From NCBI RefSeq assembly GCF_009760925.1, contig NZ_VRLV01000008.1:62001-126000 (forward strand): 64,000 nt of DNA, in the 5' to 3' direction. How positions within the stretch are numbered: the first letter of the stretch is position 1; each line of letters starts with the position of its first letter. Below are positions 1 to 8,400 of this stretch, piece by piece. Made by a program: the position numbers and the translations under genes. The notes under the pieces were generated by a model. That model did not search any database, was not told the origin of the DNA, and saw only the letters and a program-made list of their open reading frames with translations. The DNA is from Nonomuraea typhae (GTDB taxonomy: Bacteria > Actinomycetota > Actinomycetes > Streptosporangiales > Streptosporangiaceae).

Positions 1-1
1 G

Positions 2-610
2 CGCGGCCACGGGGTGCAGGCGGACTACCTGCTGCTGGACGGCGCGGACCCGGACGGCGTCCCCAGGCTGATGGAGGCGGCCACGCGGGCGCTGGGCACG
101 GCCGACGTCCTGGTGAACAACGCCGCCACGATAACCAGGAGCAGGTACTTCGACATCACCCCGGAGGAGTACGAGCGGGTGATGGCGGTGAACCTGCGCT
201 TCCCGTTCTTCGCCACCCAGTCCTTCGCCGCCCGGCTGAGGGCCGAGAACCTCCCGGGAAGCGTCATCAACGTCAGCTCGATCAGCGCCTTCAAGGCCGT
301 CAGCGCCATGGCCCACTACCAGAGCAGCAAGGCCGGGCTGTCGATGCTGACCAAGAGCGCGGCCTACGAGCTGGCGCCCTACGGCATCCGGGTCAACACG
401 ATCTCCCCCGGGCTGACGGCCACCAAGGCCAACGCCGCGCAGTGGCGCGACGACCCCGAGCTGTGGCGGGAGCGCGGCAAGGACATCCCGCTGGGCCGCC
501 CGGGCACGCCGGACGACTTCACGGGGGCCGCGGTCTTCCTGGCCTCGCCCGAGTCGTCCTGGATGACCGGCGGCGACCTGGTCGTCGACGGCGGCGACTC
601 GGCGGTCTAG
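2..610 (+). CDS. SDR family NAD(P)-dependent oxidoreductase, 5' end outside the window
   Basis: Short-chain dehydrogenase/reductase, cytosolic, expected to oxidise or reduce an alcohol/carbonyl substrate with NAD(P). The frame is already open at base 2, so the N-terminal glycine-rich nucleotide-binding strand lies upstream of the window. Visible are the NNAA motif of the Rossmann fold, the catalytic serine in VSSISAF, and the Tyr-x-x-x-Lys pair in HYQSSKAG. The C-terminal MTGGDLVVDGG is the usual classical-SDR ending. The product is close to 200 residues as seen and about 250 would be normal for the family. The substrate cannot be told from sequence. A GTG at base 14 is in frame but is probably internal. 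Confidence 0.9.
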   Translation, partial: RGHGVQADYLLLDGADPDGVPRLMEAATRALGTADVLVNNAATITRSRYFDITPEEYERVMAVNLRFPFFATQSFAARLRAENLPGSVINVSSISAFKAVSAMAHYQSSKAGLSMLTKSAAYELAPYGIRVNTISPGLTATKANAAQWRDDPELWRERGKDIPLGRPGTPDDFTGAAVFLASPESSWMTGGDLVVDGGDSAV

Positions 611-947
611 GATCTCCCCCTCGCCCTCGGGCCAGCCCAACGCCAGCCCCGCCACCGGGAACACGTAGTGCGGCAGGCCGAGCAGATCGCTGACCTCCTG
701 GGCCCGGTCCCGGATCCCGCTGACCGGGCGGCAGCCCAGCCCCGCCGTCTCGGCCGCCGTCACCAGCGTGGCCAGGGTCACCGCGGCGTCGACCCACTCC
801 TGCTCGGCCACCAGCGCGTTCAGCTCCGCCCTGACCGCTCCGGGCCAGGTGCTCCGCGCCGGTCATCCCCGTCGGCGCGGCGGGGACGTCGCCGAACCGC
901 ACCGCCAGGGCGTCGTCGAGTCGCGTCACGTGATCATTCTGACCCAT
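611..947 (-). pseudogene. Remnant of an NfsA/flavin-reductase-type nitroreductase
   Basis: Reading leftward from an ATG at 947 gives about 36 residues of a plausible N terminus (MGQNDHVTRLDDALAVRFGD). Near base 835 the frame must shift to continue. The new frame then reads WVDAAVTLATLVTAAETAGL followed by GCRPVSGIRD, ELLG-like EVSDLLGLPHYVFPVAGLAL and GWPEGEGE. That order is the C-terminal half of FMN-dependent NADPH nitroreductases, where the GLGC-P-S-IRD stretch precedes the LLGLP-VFPVAGL-GWP block. The FMN-binding N-terminal half is missing and the C terminus runs into the SDR gene. I read this as a gene with a large internal deletion plus frameshift. It overlaps the end of the XRE gene by 14 bases. 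Confidence 0.7.
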
Positions 948-1731
948 GCGTGAAGTAGGCGGCGCTCTCGGCGTCCGCCGGGTAGTACGACTCGATCGCG
1001 ATCTCGTCCAGGGTGATGTCCAGCGGTGTGCCGAAGGTCGTGATGGTCGAGAACAGCCGCAGCTCCCGCCCGCCGAAGCGGAAGATCATCGGTATCACGA
1101 CCTCGGCGGCGACCGAGCGCCCGGCGTCGCCGGAGCCAGGGCCTGAGCCGGAGCCGGAACCGGGGCCGGGGGCCAGCAGTTCCTCGTACAGTGCGCCTAG
1201 CTCGGCGTCGGGCGCGGTGTCGAGCTGACGGGCGATCCGGGTGCGCAGCACCGTGCGCACGTCGGCCAGATTGACGATGCGCGGCGCGAGCCCACGCGGG
1301 TCCAGCCCCAGCCGCACCATGTTGACCGGCGGGCGCAGCAGCTCGGGGGCGACCTCGGCGAGGAACGGATCGAGGGCGCGGTTGTGCATCACGATGTTCC
1401 AGCGGCGGTCGAGGACCACCGCCGGATACGGCTCGTGCGCGCGCAGCACCCTCTCGACCGCCTCCCAGGCCGCCGACAGCCCGTCCCCGTGGAGCGGGCG
1501 CTCGGTGTAGCGGGGTGCGAACCCGGCGGCCAGCAGCAGCCGGTTGCGCTCACGCAGCGGCACGTCGAGCTGACGGGCGAGCCGCAGCACCATGTCGGCG
1601 CTCGGGTTGGACTTGCCGGTCTCCACCAGGCTGACGTGCCGCGCCGAGACGTCGGCGGCGATCGCGAGGTCGAGCTGGCTGAGCCGCCGGCGCTGCCGCC
1701 ACTGCCGCAACTGCTCCCCGACCGTGCTCAC
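934..1731 (-). CDS. XRE-family transcriptional regulator with MmyB-like ligand-binding domain
   Basis: 265-residue DNA-binding regulator. Residues about 8-63 are a Cro/C1-type helix-turn-helix (RRLSQLDLAIAADVSARHVS, then LVETGKSNPSADMVLRLA). The rest matches the MmyB-like ligand-binding region common in actinomycetes, including AWEAVERVLRAHEPYPAVVL and DRRWNIVMHNRA. Such proteins usually act as local repressors of a divergently transcribed enzyme gene. Here the divergent neighbour is a SnoaL-like protein and the 87-base gap carries a perfect palindrome (1767-1783). A Gly-Ser-Pro tract near residue 195 is encoded by GGCTCC-type repeats and looks like a flexible linker. The ligand is unknown. 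Confidence 0.9.
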   Translation of the reverse strand: MSTVGEQLRQWRQRRRLSQLDLAIAADVSARHVSLVETGKSNPSADMVLRLARQLDVPLRERNRLLLAAGFAPRYTERPLHGDGLSAAWEAVERVLRAHEPYPAVVLDRRWNIVMHNRALDPFLAEVAPELLRPPVNMVRLGLDPRGLAPRIVNLADVRTVLRTRIARQLDTAPDAELGALYEELLAPGPGSGSGSGPGSGDAGRSVAAEVVIPMIFRFGGRELRLFSTITTFGTPLDITLDEIAIESYYPADAESAAYFTHGSE

Positions 1732-1766
1732 GATCCCCGATGCTACCCGTCTGCCGGAAAAGCGCT

Positions 1767-1783
1767 ATGAAATGCCATTTCAT
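1767..1783. promoter_or_regulatory. Perfect palindrome, likely operator of the XRE regulator
   Basis: ATGAAATG-C-CATTTCAT: 8-base arms around a single central base, unusually AT-rich for this genome. It sits between the divergent XRE and SnoaL genes, 36 bases before the SnoaL start and 35 bases before the XRE start. Position and symmetry fit a dimeric helix-turn-helix site controlling both genes. Binding is inferred. Confidence 0.7.
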
Positions 1784-1818
1784 CGACAATGCGCACCGGC
1801 CCCGGCAACACTGCCCGC

Positions 1819-2199
1819 ATGACTACCGACAACATGAGCATCGTCCAGCAGGCAATGGCGGCACTGGTTCAGACGGGCGACGTCGACGCGCTCGCGCCGC
1901 TGCTGACGGAGGACTTCGTCCATCACCGGCCGGACGCCTCCGCGACCAAGGCGGAGTGGCTCGACGCCGTGCGCGCCGCGCTCAAGCACATCGACGGCAT
2001 GCAGGTCGAGGTCCAGCACGTGCTGGCCAGCGGCGACCACGTCGTGATGCACTCGCGCCGCCGGCTGCCCGGCGCCGAGCCGGGGATCGTCGTCGTGGAC
2101 GTCTGGCGGTTCGACAACGGGCGGATCGCCGAGGCGTGGGAGATCATCGAGCCGGTGTCCCGGGCGGCCGAGCACCTGTCGTGGTGGGACATCCCCTGA
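1819..2199 (+). CDS. SnoaL-like (NTF2-fold) protein
   Basis: About 126 residues of the SnoaL-like/NTF2 superfamily. The pattern is an N-terminal helix (MSIVQQAMAALVQTGDVDAL), then LLTEDFVHHRPDA, a cone of strands (GDHVVMHSRRR) and the ending VVDVWRFDNGRIAEAWEIIE. That last motif is the hallmark of the predicted-ester-cyclase/ketosteroid-isomerase-like group. The chemistry is not predictable because the fold serves isomerases, cyclases and binding proteins. I chose ATG 1819 over the upstream in-frame GTG at 1789 because homologous folds begin here and the extra ten residues are unstructured. It is divergent from the XRE regulator, which probably represses it. Confidence 0.85.
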   Translation: MTTDNMSIVQQAMAALVQTGDVDALAPLLTEDFVHHRPDASATKAEWLDAVRAALKHIDGMQVEVQHVLASGDHVVMHSRRRLPGAEPGIVVVDVWRFDNGRIAEAWEIIEPVSRAAEHLSWWDIP

Positions 2200-2203
2200 C
2201 ATA

Positions 2204-2287
2204 TCCGGGCTCGTCTCCCAGCTCGCATCCCGGCTCATTTCCCGGCTCATTTCCCGGCCCGTATCCCGGCTCATTTCCCGGCATCGT
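2204..2287. repeat. 12-bp tandem repeat, seven degenerate copies
   Basis: Seven consecutive 12-base units with consensus TCCCGGCTCATT; three copies are identical and the others differ at two to five positions. The tract lies between the SnoaL stop and the convergent nucleotidyltransferase stop. It keeps several frames open, producing spurious Pro-Gly or Glu-Met-Ser repeats, but no real gene covers it. It may be a replication-slippage minisatellite. Confidence 0.85.
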
Positions 2288-2339
2288 CGATCGGCCATGA
2301 CGTGCGCCTGCTCGATCCGGGCCGGGATCTCCGGTCCGG

Positions 2340-3155
2340 TCAGCCGGCAGCGCGCCCGAGGTTGTCCAGGCACTCGGTGACGAGCTCCTCGGCGGTGCCG
2401 AGCGTCGTGCCCAGCTCCTCCCGCGACTCCCCCAGCGCCCCGAACAGCCCATGGACCCGGGCCGCGAAGTCGCGCGGAGCGGCGGGCAGCGACGCGGACT
2501 CCGCGACCGCGTTCTTCTCGTTGATCAACCAGCGCCCGGCGTGCGCGTGCAGCGCGTGGGCCAGCACGCCGAAAGCCTGGAACAGGCAGCCCGCGACGTA
2601 GGCGGCGTCCTGCCGGGTGACGCTCTTGCGGGCGATGGCCAGGGCGAACGGCGCGTGCCCGCGAGCCCGTTCGATCAGCGCGGCACGCAGCGCCGGAGGG
2701 TAGCCCAGGTCCGCCCGCAAGGCGGTCAGCTCGCCCGAGGGGTCGGCCAGCACCCGTCCCAGCGCCAGTTCCCCGGCATAGATGTGCGAGTAGAACCCCA
2801 GCGGATGCCCGTTCTGGTAGCCGACCTCGACCCGCCCGCGCGTGCAGTCGGCCCAGATCTCCCGCACCCGCCCCAGGTCGCGGTAGATCCAGTCGACCGC
2901 GAGCCCCTCGACGGTGAGCCAGGCGCCGCCGTCCACCCACGGCCCCCACGCGCCGGGCTCGGTCACCGGGGTCTCCCGGCCGGCGATCCTGGTGGCCAGT
3001 TCGGCGAGTGCGCGCGTGTCCAGCGGCGGCCGGTAGTACACCCCGAGGTCCACGTCCGAACCCGGCAGCGCCGTACCCCGGGCACGGCTGCCACCGAGCG
3101 TGACCCCCACGACGCCGTCCACCTGAACGAGCTGCTCGGCAAGATCCTCGATCAT
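2340..3155 (-). CDS. Nucleotidyltransferase-domain protein
   Basis: 271 residues. The N terminus carries the Pol-beta-type nucleotidyltransferase signature GGSRARGTALPGSDVDLGVY (GGS...DxD), with a third acidic residue likely in the region of LAVDWIYRD. The C-terminal helical half (RKSVTRQDAAYVAGCLFQAF and AHAGRWLINEKNA) resembles DUF4037/aminoglycoside-nucleotidyltransferase-like proteins. It may transfer a nucleotide to a small molecule or protein; no antitoxin partner is adjacent. It is divergent from the MFS transporter gene, with 45 bases between the starts. Drug modification is possible but unproven. Confidence 0.85.
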   Translation of the reverse strand: MIEDLAEQLVQVDGVVGVTLGGSRARGTALPGSDVDLGVYYRPPLDTRALAELATRIAGRETPVTEPGAWGPWVDGGAWLTVEGLAVDWIYRDLGRVREIWADCTRGRVEVGYQNGHPLGFYSHIYAGELALGRVLADPSGELTALRADLGYPPALRAALIERARGHAPFALAIARKSVTRQDAAYVAGCLFQAFGVLAHALHAHAGRWLINEKNAVAESASLPAAPRDFAARVHGLFGALGESREELGTTLGTAEELVTECLDNLGRAAG

Positions 3156-3200
3156 GCGTACCGAGCTTACTAGGACCGGACAAAAGGTATCCTCCTACCG

Positions 3201-4394
3201 GTGATCTTGCTTCGCCCCTCGGCCGCCGCCGACGTGGCGGCCCTCAAGGGCCGTCGCGTGATCGCGGCCATGGTGTGCGTGCAACTGGCCGCCGCGCTGG
3301 GCTACTACGCGGTGATGGCTCACCTGGTCACCCATCTGCGCGACGACGTCGGCCTGCTGGCGGGCACGATCGCGCTGGTGCTCGGGCTGCGGGTGGCGGT
3401 GCAGTACGGGTTGTTCCTGCCGTTCGGCTGGCTGGTGGACCGGATCGGGCCCGGCCTGGCCGGGTCCGCGGCCTGCGTGCTCAGGGTGGCCGCGTTCACG
3501 CTGCTCGGGCTGGCCGACGGGCTGGGCGGGTTCGTGACGGGCGCCGTGCTGCTCGCGGTCGGCGGGGCGTTGTTCCATCCGGCGGCCCAGTCCCTGCTCG
3601 CCGCGCTGCCGGATCGGGCGCGGCCCGGCGGGTTCGGCACGTACGTGGTGGCCGGGCAGGTCGCCGCCGTGGCGGGTCCCCCGGTCGGGCTGATGCTGCT
3701 GTCGGGCGGGTTCGTGCTGGTGGCGTCCGCGTCGGCGGCGGCGTGGGCGGTGTCGGCGGTGTTGTTCTGGCTCCTGCGCCGCCTGGGCGGCGCCCGTCCC
3801 GAGGGCCCGAGGCTCCTGCCGGGGGTGGCCGAGGTGCTGCGCGACCGGGCGTTCCTGCGCTTCGCCGTCGTCACCGCGCCGGGCACCTTGCTGGCCGGCC
3901 AGGTCGTGTCCGTGGTGCCGCTGACCGTCGGCGACGCCGCTCTGATCACGGTGTTCTTCTGTACGGTGGCCGTCGCGACGGCCGGTGTGCAGCCGCTGGT
4001 GGCCAGGCGGGCAACCCGGCCCTGGGTGATGCGGGCCGGGATGCTCTGCTTCGCCGCCGGCTACCTCCTTCTGGCCGCCGTCCCGGCCGCCCCCGGGGTG
4101 CTGGTGGCGGCGGCGGTGCTGAACGGGCTCGGCAACGGGCTGACGACGCCGGCGGCCTTCCAGACGATCGTGCGGTACGCCCCCGAAGGGCGGATCGGCG
4201 TCTACAACGGCTTGTACGCCTTCATGTCAGGGCTTGCCGCCTTCTTCGCCGGCCTGGCCGTCGGGCAGCTGTTCGACGCGGGCGCGGTGCCCGCCGCGCT
4301 GCTGGGGCTGGCCGCGCTGGGGGCGCTGTCGGCCGCCGCTACTCCGGGCGGACCCAGATGTCGCGCTCGTGCATCAGCTCGATCTGCCGGTTGA
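3201..4394 (+). CDS. MFS transporter
   Basis: 397-residue major facilitator protein with about twelve hydrophobic segments. The inter-helix 2-3 signature is GWLVDRIGPGLAGSAA, and PPVGLMLLSGGFVLVASASA marks the TM5 region. It is probably a proton-coupled drug or metabolite exporter in the plasma membrane. The start is GTG 3201, with TATCCT centred about 10 bases upstream, so the transcript may be nearly leaderless. The last 18 codons overlap the 3' end of the convergent nitrilase-like gene by 56 bases. This gives an odd Arg/Ala/Ser-rich tail, so the original stop may have been lost. Confidence 0.88.
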   Translation: MILLRPSAAADVAALKGRRVIAAMVCVQLAAALGYYAVMAHLVTHLRDDVGLLAGTIALVLGLRVAVQYGLFLPFGWLVDRIGPGLAGSAACVLRVAAFTLLGLADGLGGFVTGAVLLAVGGALFHPAAQSLLAALPDRARPGGFGTYVVAGQVAAVAGPPVGLMLLSGGFVLVASASAAAWAVSAVLFWLLRRLGGARPEGPRLLPGVAEVLRDRAFLRFAVVTAPGTLLAGQVVSVVPLTVGDAALITVFFCTVAVATAGVQPLVARRATRPWVMRAGMLCFAAGYLLLAAVPAAPGVLVAAAVLNGLGNGLTTPAAFQTIVRYAPEGRIGVYNGLYAFMSGLAAFFAGLAVGQLFDAGAVPAALLGLAALGALSAAATPGGPRCRARASARSAG

Positions 4395-5403
4395 TGACCT
4401 CCTTGCGGTACTCCGTATGGTTGTACGGCTTGCGCGAAAGGTAGAGGTTCTTCGGGTAGATCGGCCGGTCGTAGATGACCCGGTACTGCTCGGTCTTGAG
4501 ATCCTTGATCCAGTTGTCCCACTGGGCGTTGGCCCGGAAGTGGCGCAGGGCGGCGACGTCGATGGTGCCCGCCACCCACGAGGAGCCGCCGCTGTAGTCA
4601 TGGCGCCCGACGATCTGCCCCTTGTAGTCGACGATCATCGACTGGCCGCCGAAGGTGTCGATCGGGATCTCGGAGTGCTCGTCGAGGAAGTAGGTGCCGA
4701 CGTTGCAGGCGATGAGGTAGGCGTTGTTGTCCAGCGCCCTGGCCCGGTTCTGGACCTCGTACAGGCCGTTGCCCACGTGCGGGTGCGGGTACGGCCCGCG
4801 GTAGATGATCTCGGCGCCGTTCATCGCCAGGCCGCGGGCGTTCTCCGGGTAGGATGCCTCGTTGGCCATCAGGATGCCGATCCGGCCGATCTCGGTGTCG
4901 GCCACCGGATAGAAGGCGTCGAGGCATTCGCCGTACAGCTCGATCCAGCGGTCCCAGACGTCGTGCGGGGTGACTGAGTGCTCGACCGGCAGCAGCGGGA
5001 CCGTCTTGTAGTGCTTGAGGATGATCTCGCCCCGCCGGTCGATGACGAAGCCGATGTTGAAGAACCGGCCGGGGAACTCGGGGTGGCGGGCCTTGGCCTG
5101 CGCGATCAGGAAGCTGTCCCATGTCACGGCCAGTTCGGCGAGCTTCTCGGTCTCCGGTCCCGGCACGTCGATCGCGCAGGTGGCGGCGAAGTCCTCATGG
5201 TCGAGGTCGAGGACCTCGTCGTTGAAGCCCTGCAGCGCGCCCTCGGGGATGGCGATCAGCCGGACCGGCAGGTCGAGGCTGGACAGCCAGGACGCCGCCT
5301 TGATCAGGTGTCCGATGTGGTCAATGTTGTGCTGGATGTCGGCGCGGCGGGTGATCCCGCGCATGGTCGGGATCAGCCCGACTGCTTGGTACGGCTCGAT
5401 CAC
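4339..5403 (-). CDS. Nitrilase-superfamily (CN hydrolase) protein lacking the catalytic cysteine
   Basis: 354 residues with the alpha-beta-beta-alpha carbon-nitrogen hydrolase fold. The catalytic glutamate is present in AIPEGALQGF and the catalytic lysine in ILKHYKTVPLL. At the nucleophile position, where active members have an I-C-Y-D type motif, this protein reads GRIGILMANEASYPENARGL. Alanine (codon GCC at about 4868) therefore replaces cysteine, while the flanking PE-x-AR-LA-NGAE context is intact. It should not hydrolyse amides or nitriles by the usual mechanism and may be a pseudoenzyme. The downstream gene on this strand is the convergent MFS; upstream lies the GH92 gene with a strong hairpin between them. 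Confidence 0.85.
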   Translation of the reverse strand: MIEPYQAVGLIPTMRGITRRADIQHNIDHIGHLIKAASWLSSLDLPVRLIAIPEGALQGFNDEVLDLDHEDFAATCAIDVPGPETEKLAELAVTWDSFLIAQAKARHPEFPGRFFNIGFVIDRRGEIILKHYKTVPLLPVEHSVTPHDVWDRWIELYGECLDAFYPVADTEIGRIGILMANEASYPENARGLAMNGAEIIYRGPYPHPHVGNGLYEVQNRARALDNNAYLIACNVGTYFLDEHSEIPIDTFGGQSMIVDYKGQIVGRHDYSGGSSWVAGTIDVAALRHFRANAQWDNWIKDLKTEQYRVIYDRPIYPKNLYLSRKPYNHTEYRKEVINRQIELMHERDIWVRPE

Positions 5404-5454
5404 TGGGGTCCTCCGTGATAGATGGAGCCGGCAGCGTCAGCGTACGCCCGAAGG

Positions 5455-5484
5455 CGGGCGGCGCCGCGGGGACGGCGCCGCCCG
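5455..5484 (-). terminator. Strong hairpin between GH92 and nitrilase-like genes
   Basis: Twelve-base inverted arms (5455-5466 and 5473-5484) with a six-base loop lie seven bases after the GH92 stop on the minus strand. There is no T-run, as is common for actinomycete terminators. It probably ends GH92 transcription before the nitrilase-like gene on the same strand. Confidence 0.6.
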
Positions 5485-5490
5485 TGGATC

Positions 5491-8400
5491 TCAGCTCCCG
5501 AAGGCCCAGGCGAAGACGTGCGCCGTGGCCGCGCCCGTGGGTCTGGCCAAGGTCAGGCTCTTGACCTGCTTGGCCGCGTCCAGCGGGATCGGCGTGGCGG
5601 CGAAGACGTAGACGTTGATGTTCTGCCGCCCGCCGCCCCCGTCCAGCCGGTACGGCGTGCGGAGCACGATCTCGTTGCCGAAGCGCGGCGGGTAGGCGTC
5701 GCGGGCCAGCGCCCAGTCGCTGAAGCCGACCGTTTCCTCCTGTGTCGTCCCGTCGGTGTAGGTGACGGTGACCTTGGTCTGGATGTCACCCGAGGCGCCC
5801 GAGCCGAGCAGGGCGAGGGCCTTGGCGCCCGCGGGGGCCGTCAGGTCCACGGTCTGCCCGCCGGCCAGGACGTTGTCCCACTCGCCGGGTTTGCGGTTGG
5901 GCCAGGCGAAGCCGTACCCCTTCCAGGTCACGGTGGCGCCGGGCCGCGCGCCCGCGGTGGCGAGCGCCTGGGCGGAGTAGCTCCAGCCGCCGCCGTCGAA
6001 GTTGGCCAGGCCGGCCTCGTTGTCGTCGCCGATGCCGGAGTTGTTCTGGTGCCACTCGATGGTGCCGCGCTTGGCCACGTTCAGCCTGACGGCCGCCGGC
6101 ACGCCCGCGACCTCGACGGGCACGGTGACGAACCCGGTCGGCAGGCCGGCCCCTGCTGTGACGGTGATCTGGACCTTCGCCTGGCCGTTCGCCGGCACCT
6201 CGAGCGTGCCGCTCGAAGGGGTGACCGTGACGCCCGCGGGGGGCTTGGCGGTCCAGGACGCGCTGCCGCCCTTGCCGACCGCTTGGACGGTGAGCGTGGT
6301 GGTGATCGTGTCGCCCGGTTCGACGGAGACGCCGCCGGGTTCGAGTCCGGCCAGGTACGGCTTCATGCCCGCCTGGAAGCTCGGCGGCACGTCGGTGGCG
6401 CCGAATTCGGGGTTGGGCTGGGCGCCGAGGGTGAAGTCGAGCCGGCCGGCGAACCCCTCGGGCAGCCACGCCTTGGCCGAGGCGGCGCCGTTGACCTTCA
6501 GCGCCTGCACGTAGCGGTTGGTTTCCGAGGCGCCGGGGGCGTTGATGGTGATCGTCTTGCCGTTGGCGCGGGTGACGACGATCTTCTCGAAGGCGGGGCT
6601 GTTGAGGATCAGCTCCGACCGACCCGGTATCGCCGGATAAATCCCCATCGAGGCCCAGACGTACCAGGCGCCCATCGCACCCAGGTCGTCGTTGCCGGTC
6701 AGGCCGTCCGGCGTGGGCTTGAACAACTCCTTGCGGGTCCGCGCCACCAGATCCTGCGTCTTGTCCGGCCGGCCGGCGAACACGTACAGCCACGGGCTCA
6801 GCAGCGACGGCTCGTTGCCCAGGTAGGCGTAGGGCTTGTTGGGCCCGGCGTTGAGCTCGGTGAAGAAGGTGTCCAGGCGTGCGAGGGCCTTGTCGTCGCC
6901 GCCCATCGCGTCGAACAGGCCGCGCGGGTTGTGCGGCACCATCCAGTGGTACTGGGCGCCGTTCCCCTCGACGTACATCGAGGAACTGGCCGGGTTGAAG
7001 TTCGGGGTGAACGAGCCGTCGCCGAAGCGCGGCTGGATCCAGCCGTTGGCCGGGTTGTAGGTGTTCTGCCACGACTGCGCGCGAGTCATGAAGTCGTCGC
7101 GGGTCGCGGTGTCGCCCAGGCGCCCGGCGAGCTGGGCGATGCCGAAGTCGGCCGTCGCGTACTCCAGCGTCGTCGAGGGATCGACCGGGACGTAGCCGTT
7201 CTTCAGGTACGAGGCGTTGCCCGGCCGTTCGGTGTAGCCGGTGCCCGGGTCCTCGCCGATCCGCTTGGCGCCCTTGACCATCGAGGCCAGCGCGCCTCTG
7301 GCGTCGAAGTCCCGTGCCCCCATGGCGTACATGCTGGCGATGATCGAGTGGTACGGGTCGCCGTTCATCACGCCGGTGATCGTGTTCTGGTGCGACCAGC
7401 GGTCCCACACGTCGCCGACGGAGCGGGCGTCGTCGTACATCGACTGGGCGATGTCACTGGCCACGTCGGGCGCCACCAGCGCGATGAGCTGCATCTGGCC
7501 GCGGTAGACGTCCCATCCCGAGAAGGTCGCGTAGTGGTGGCGGCCGCGTTTGACCTGGTGGGTCCGGTAGTCGAAGCCCGTGTAGACGCCGTCCACGTCG
7601 TCGAAGACGTACGGCTGGAGCAGTGCGTGATACAGGTTGCTGTAGAACGTGCGTTTCTGGGTGTCGTCGCCGCCGGTCACCTTGATCTGGCCGAGACGGT
7701 CGTTCCACGTCTTCCTGGCGTTCGCGGCGATCCGGTCGAAGCCCTGGGAACCTACCTCGGCCCGCAGGTTCTTCTTGGCGCCGTCCACGCTCACGTACGA
7801 CAGGCCCACGCGCATCTGCACGGGGGTCTGCGGGTCGAACTGCAGGTAGGCCCCGATGCCCGGGCCCTTGACGATCACGTCCTGGGGTACGGCTCGCGCC
7901 TGCCGGTCCGGTGCCGGGGTCGGGGCCGGGCTCGGGGCGCCCTTCGACGGATTTATCGCGACATTTGCTAACCCGTGGGGCTTGATGCTGGGCGGGATCT
8001 TCGCATCCGATCGGCCCTTCACCTGGACGTCACCGGGCACCACCGAGTCGTCGCGCCAGGTGCCGTACGCGCGGATCGGCCGGTCGAAGGTGGCGTGGAA
8101 GTAGACGTAATACCGGCTCTCCGCCCCGCAGAACCCGCCGGTCTTGGCCCACCCGCTGACGGTGTTCCCGCTGATCTTCGCCTCCGCGTCGTCGACGCCG
8201 TTGACGGACCCGGTGACGTTGAGCAGCAGGGTCAGCGGCTTGCCCGCCGGGCCGGTGAACCGGCCCACGCCCGCCCTGGTGGTGGCGGTGGTCTCGGCCT
8301 TGACCCCGGTGTCGAGGGTGACGCCGTAGGAGCCGGGCGCGGCGCTCTCGTTCTCGTGCTTGAAGGTCTGGACGTAGTCGTCGAAGTGGGTGGCGGGCGA

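Noticed and set aside
1780..3183. 467-codon minus-strand frame with Glu-Met-Ser repeats
   Set aside because: Produced by the 12-bp tandem repeat and by the shadow of the nucleotidyltransferase gene.
5422..7971. 849-codon frame on the plus strand opposite the GH92 gene
   Set aside because: It is a GC-bias shadow: no signal, no domain, and the opposite frame encodes a complete GH92 enzyme with family motifs.
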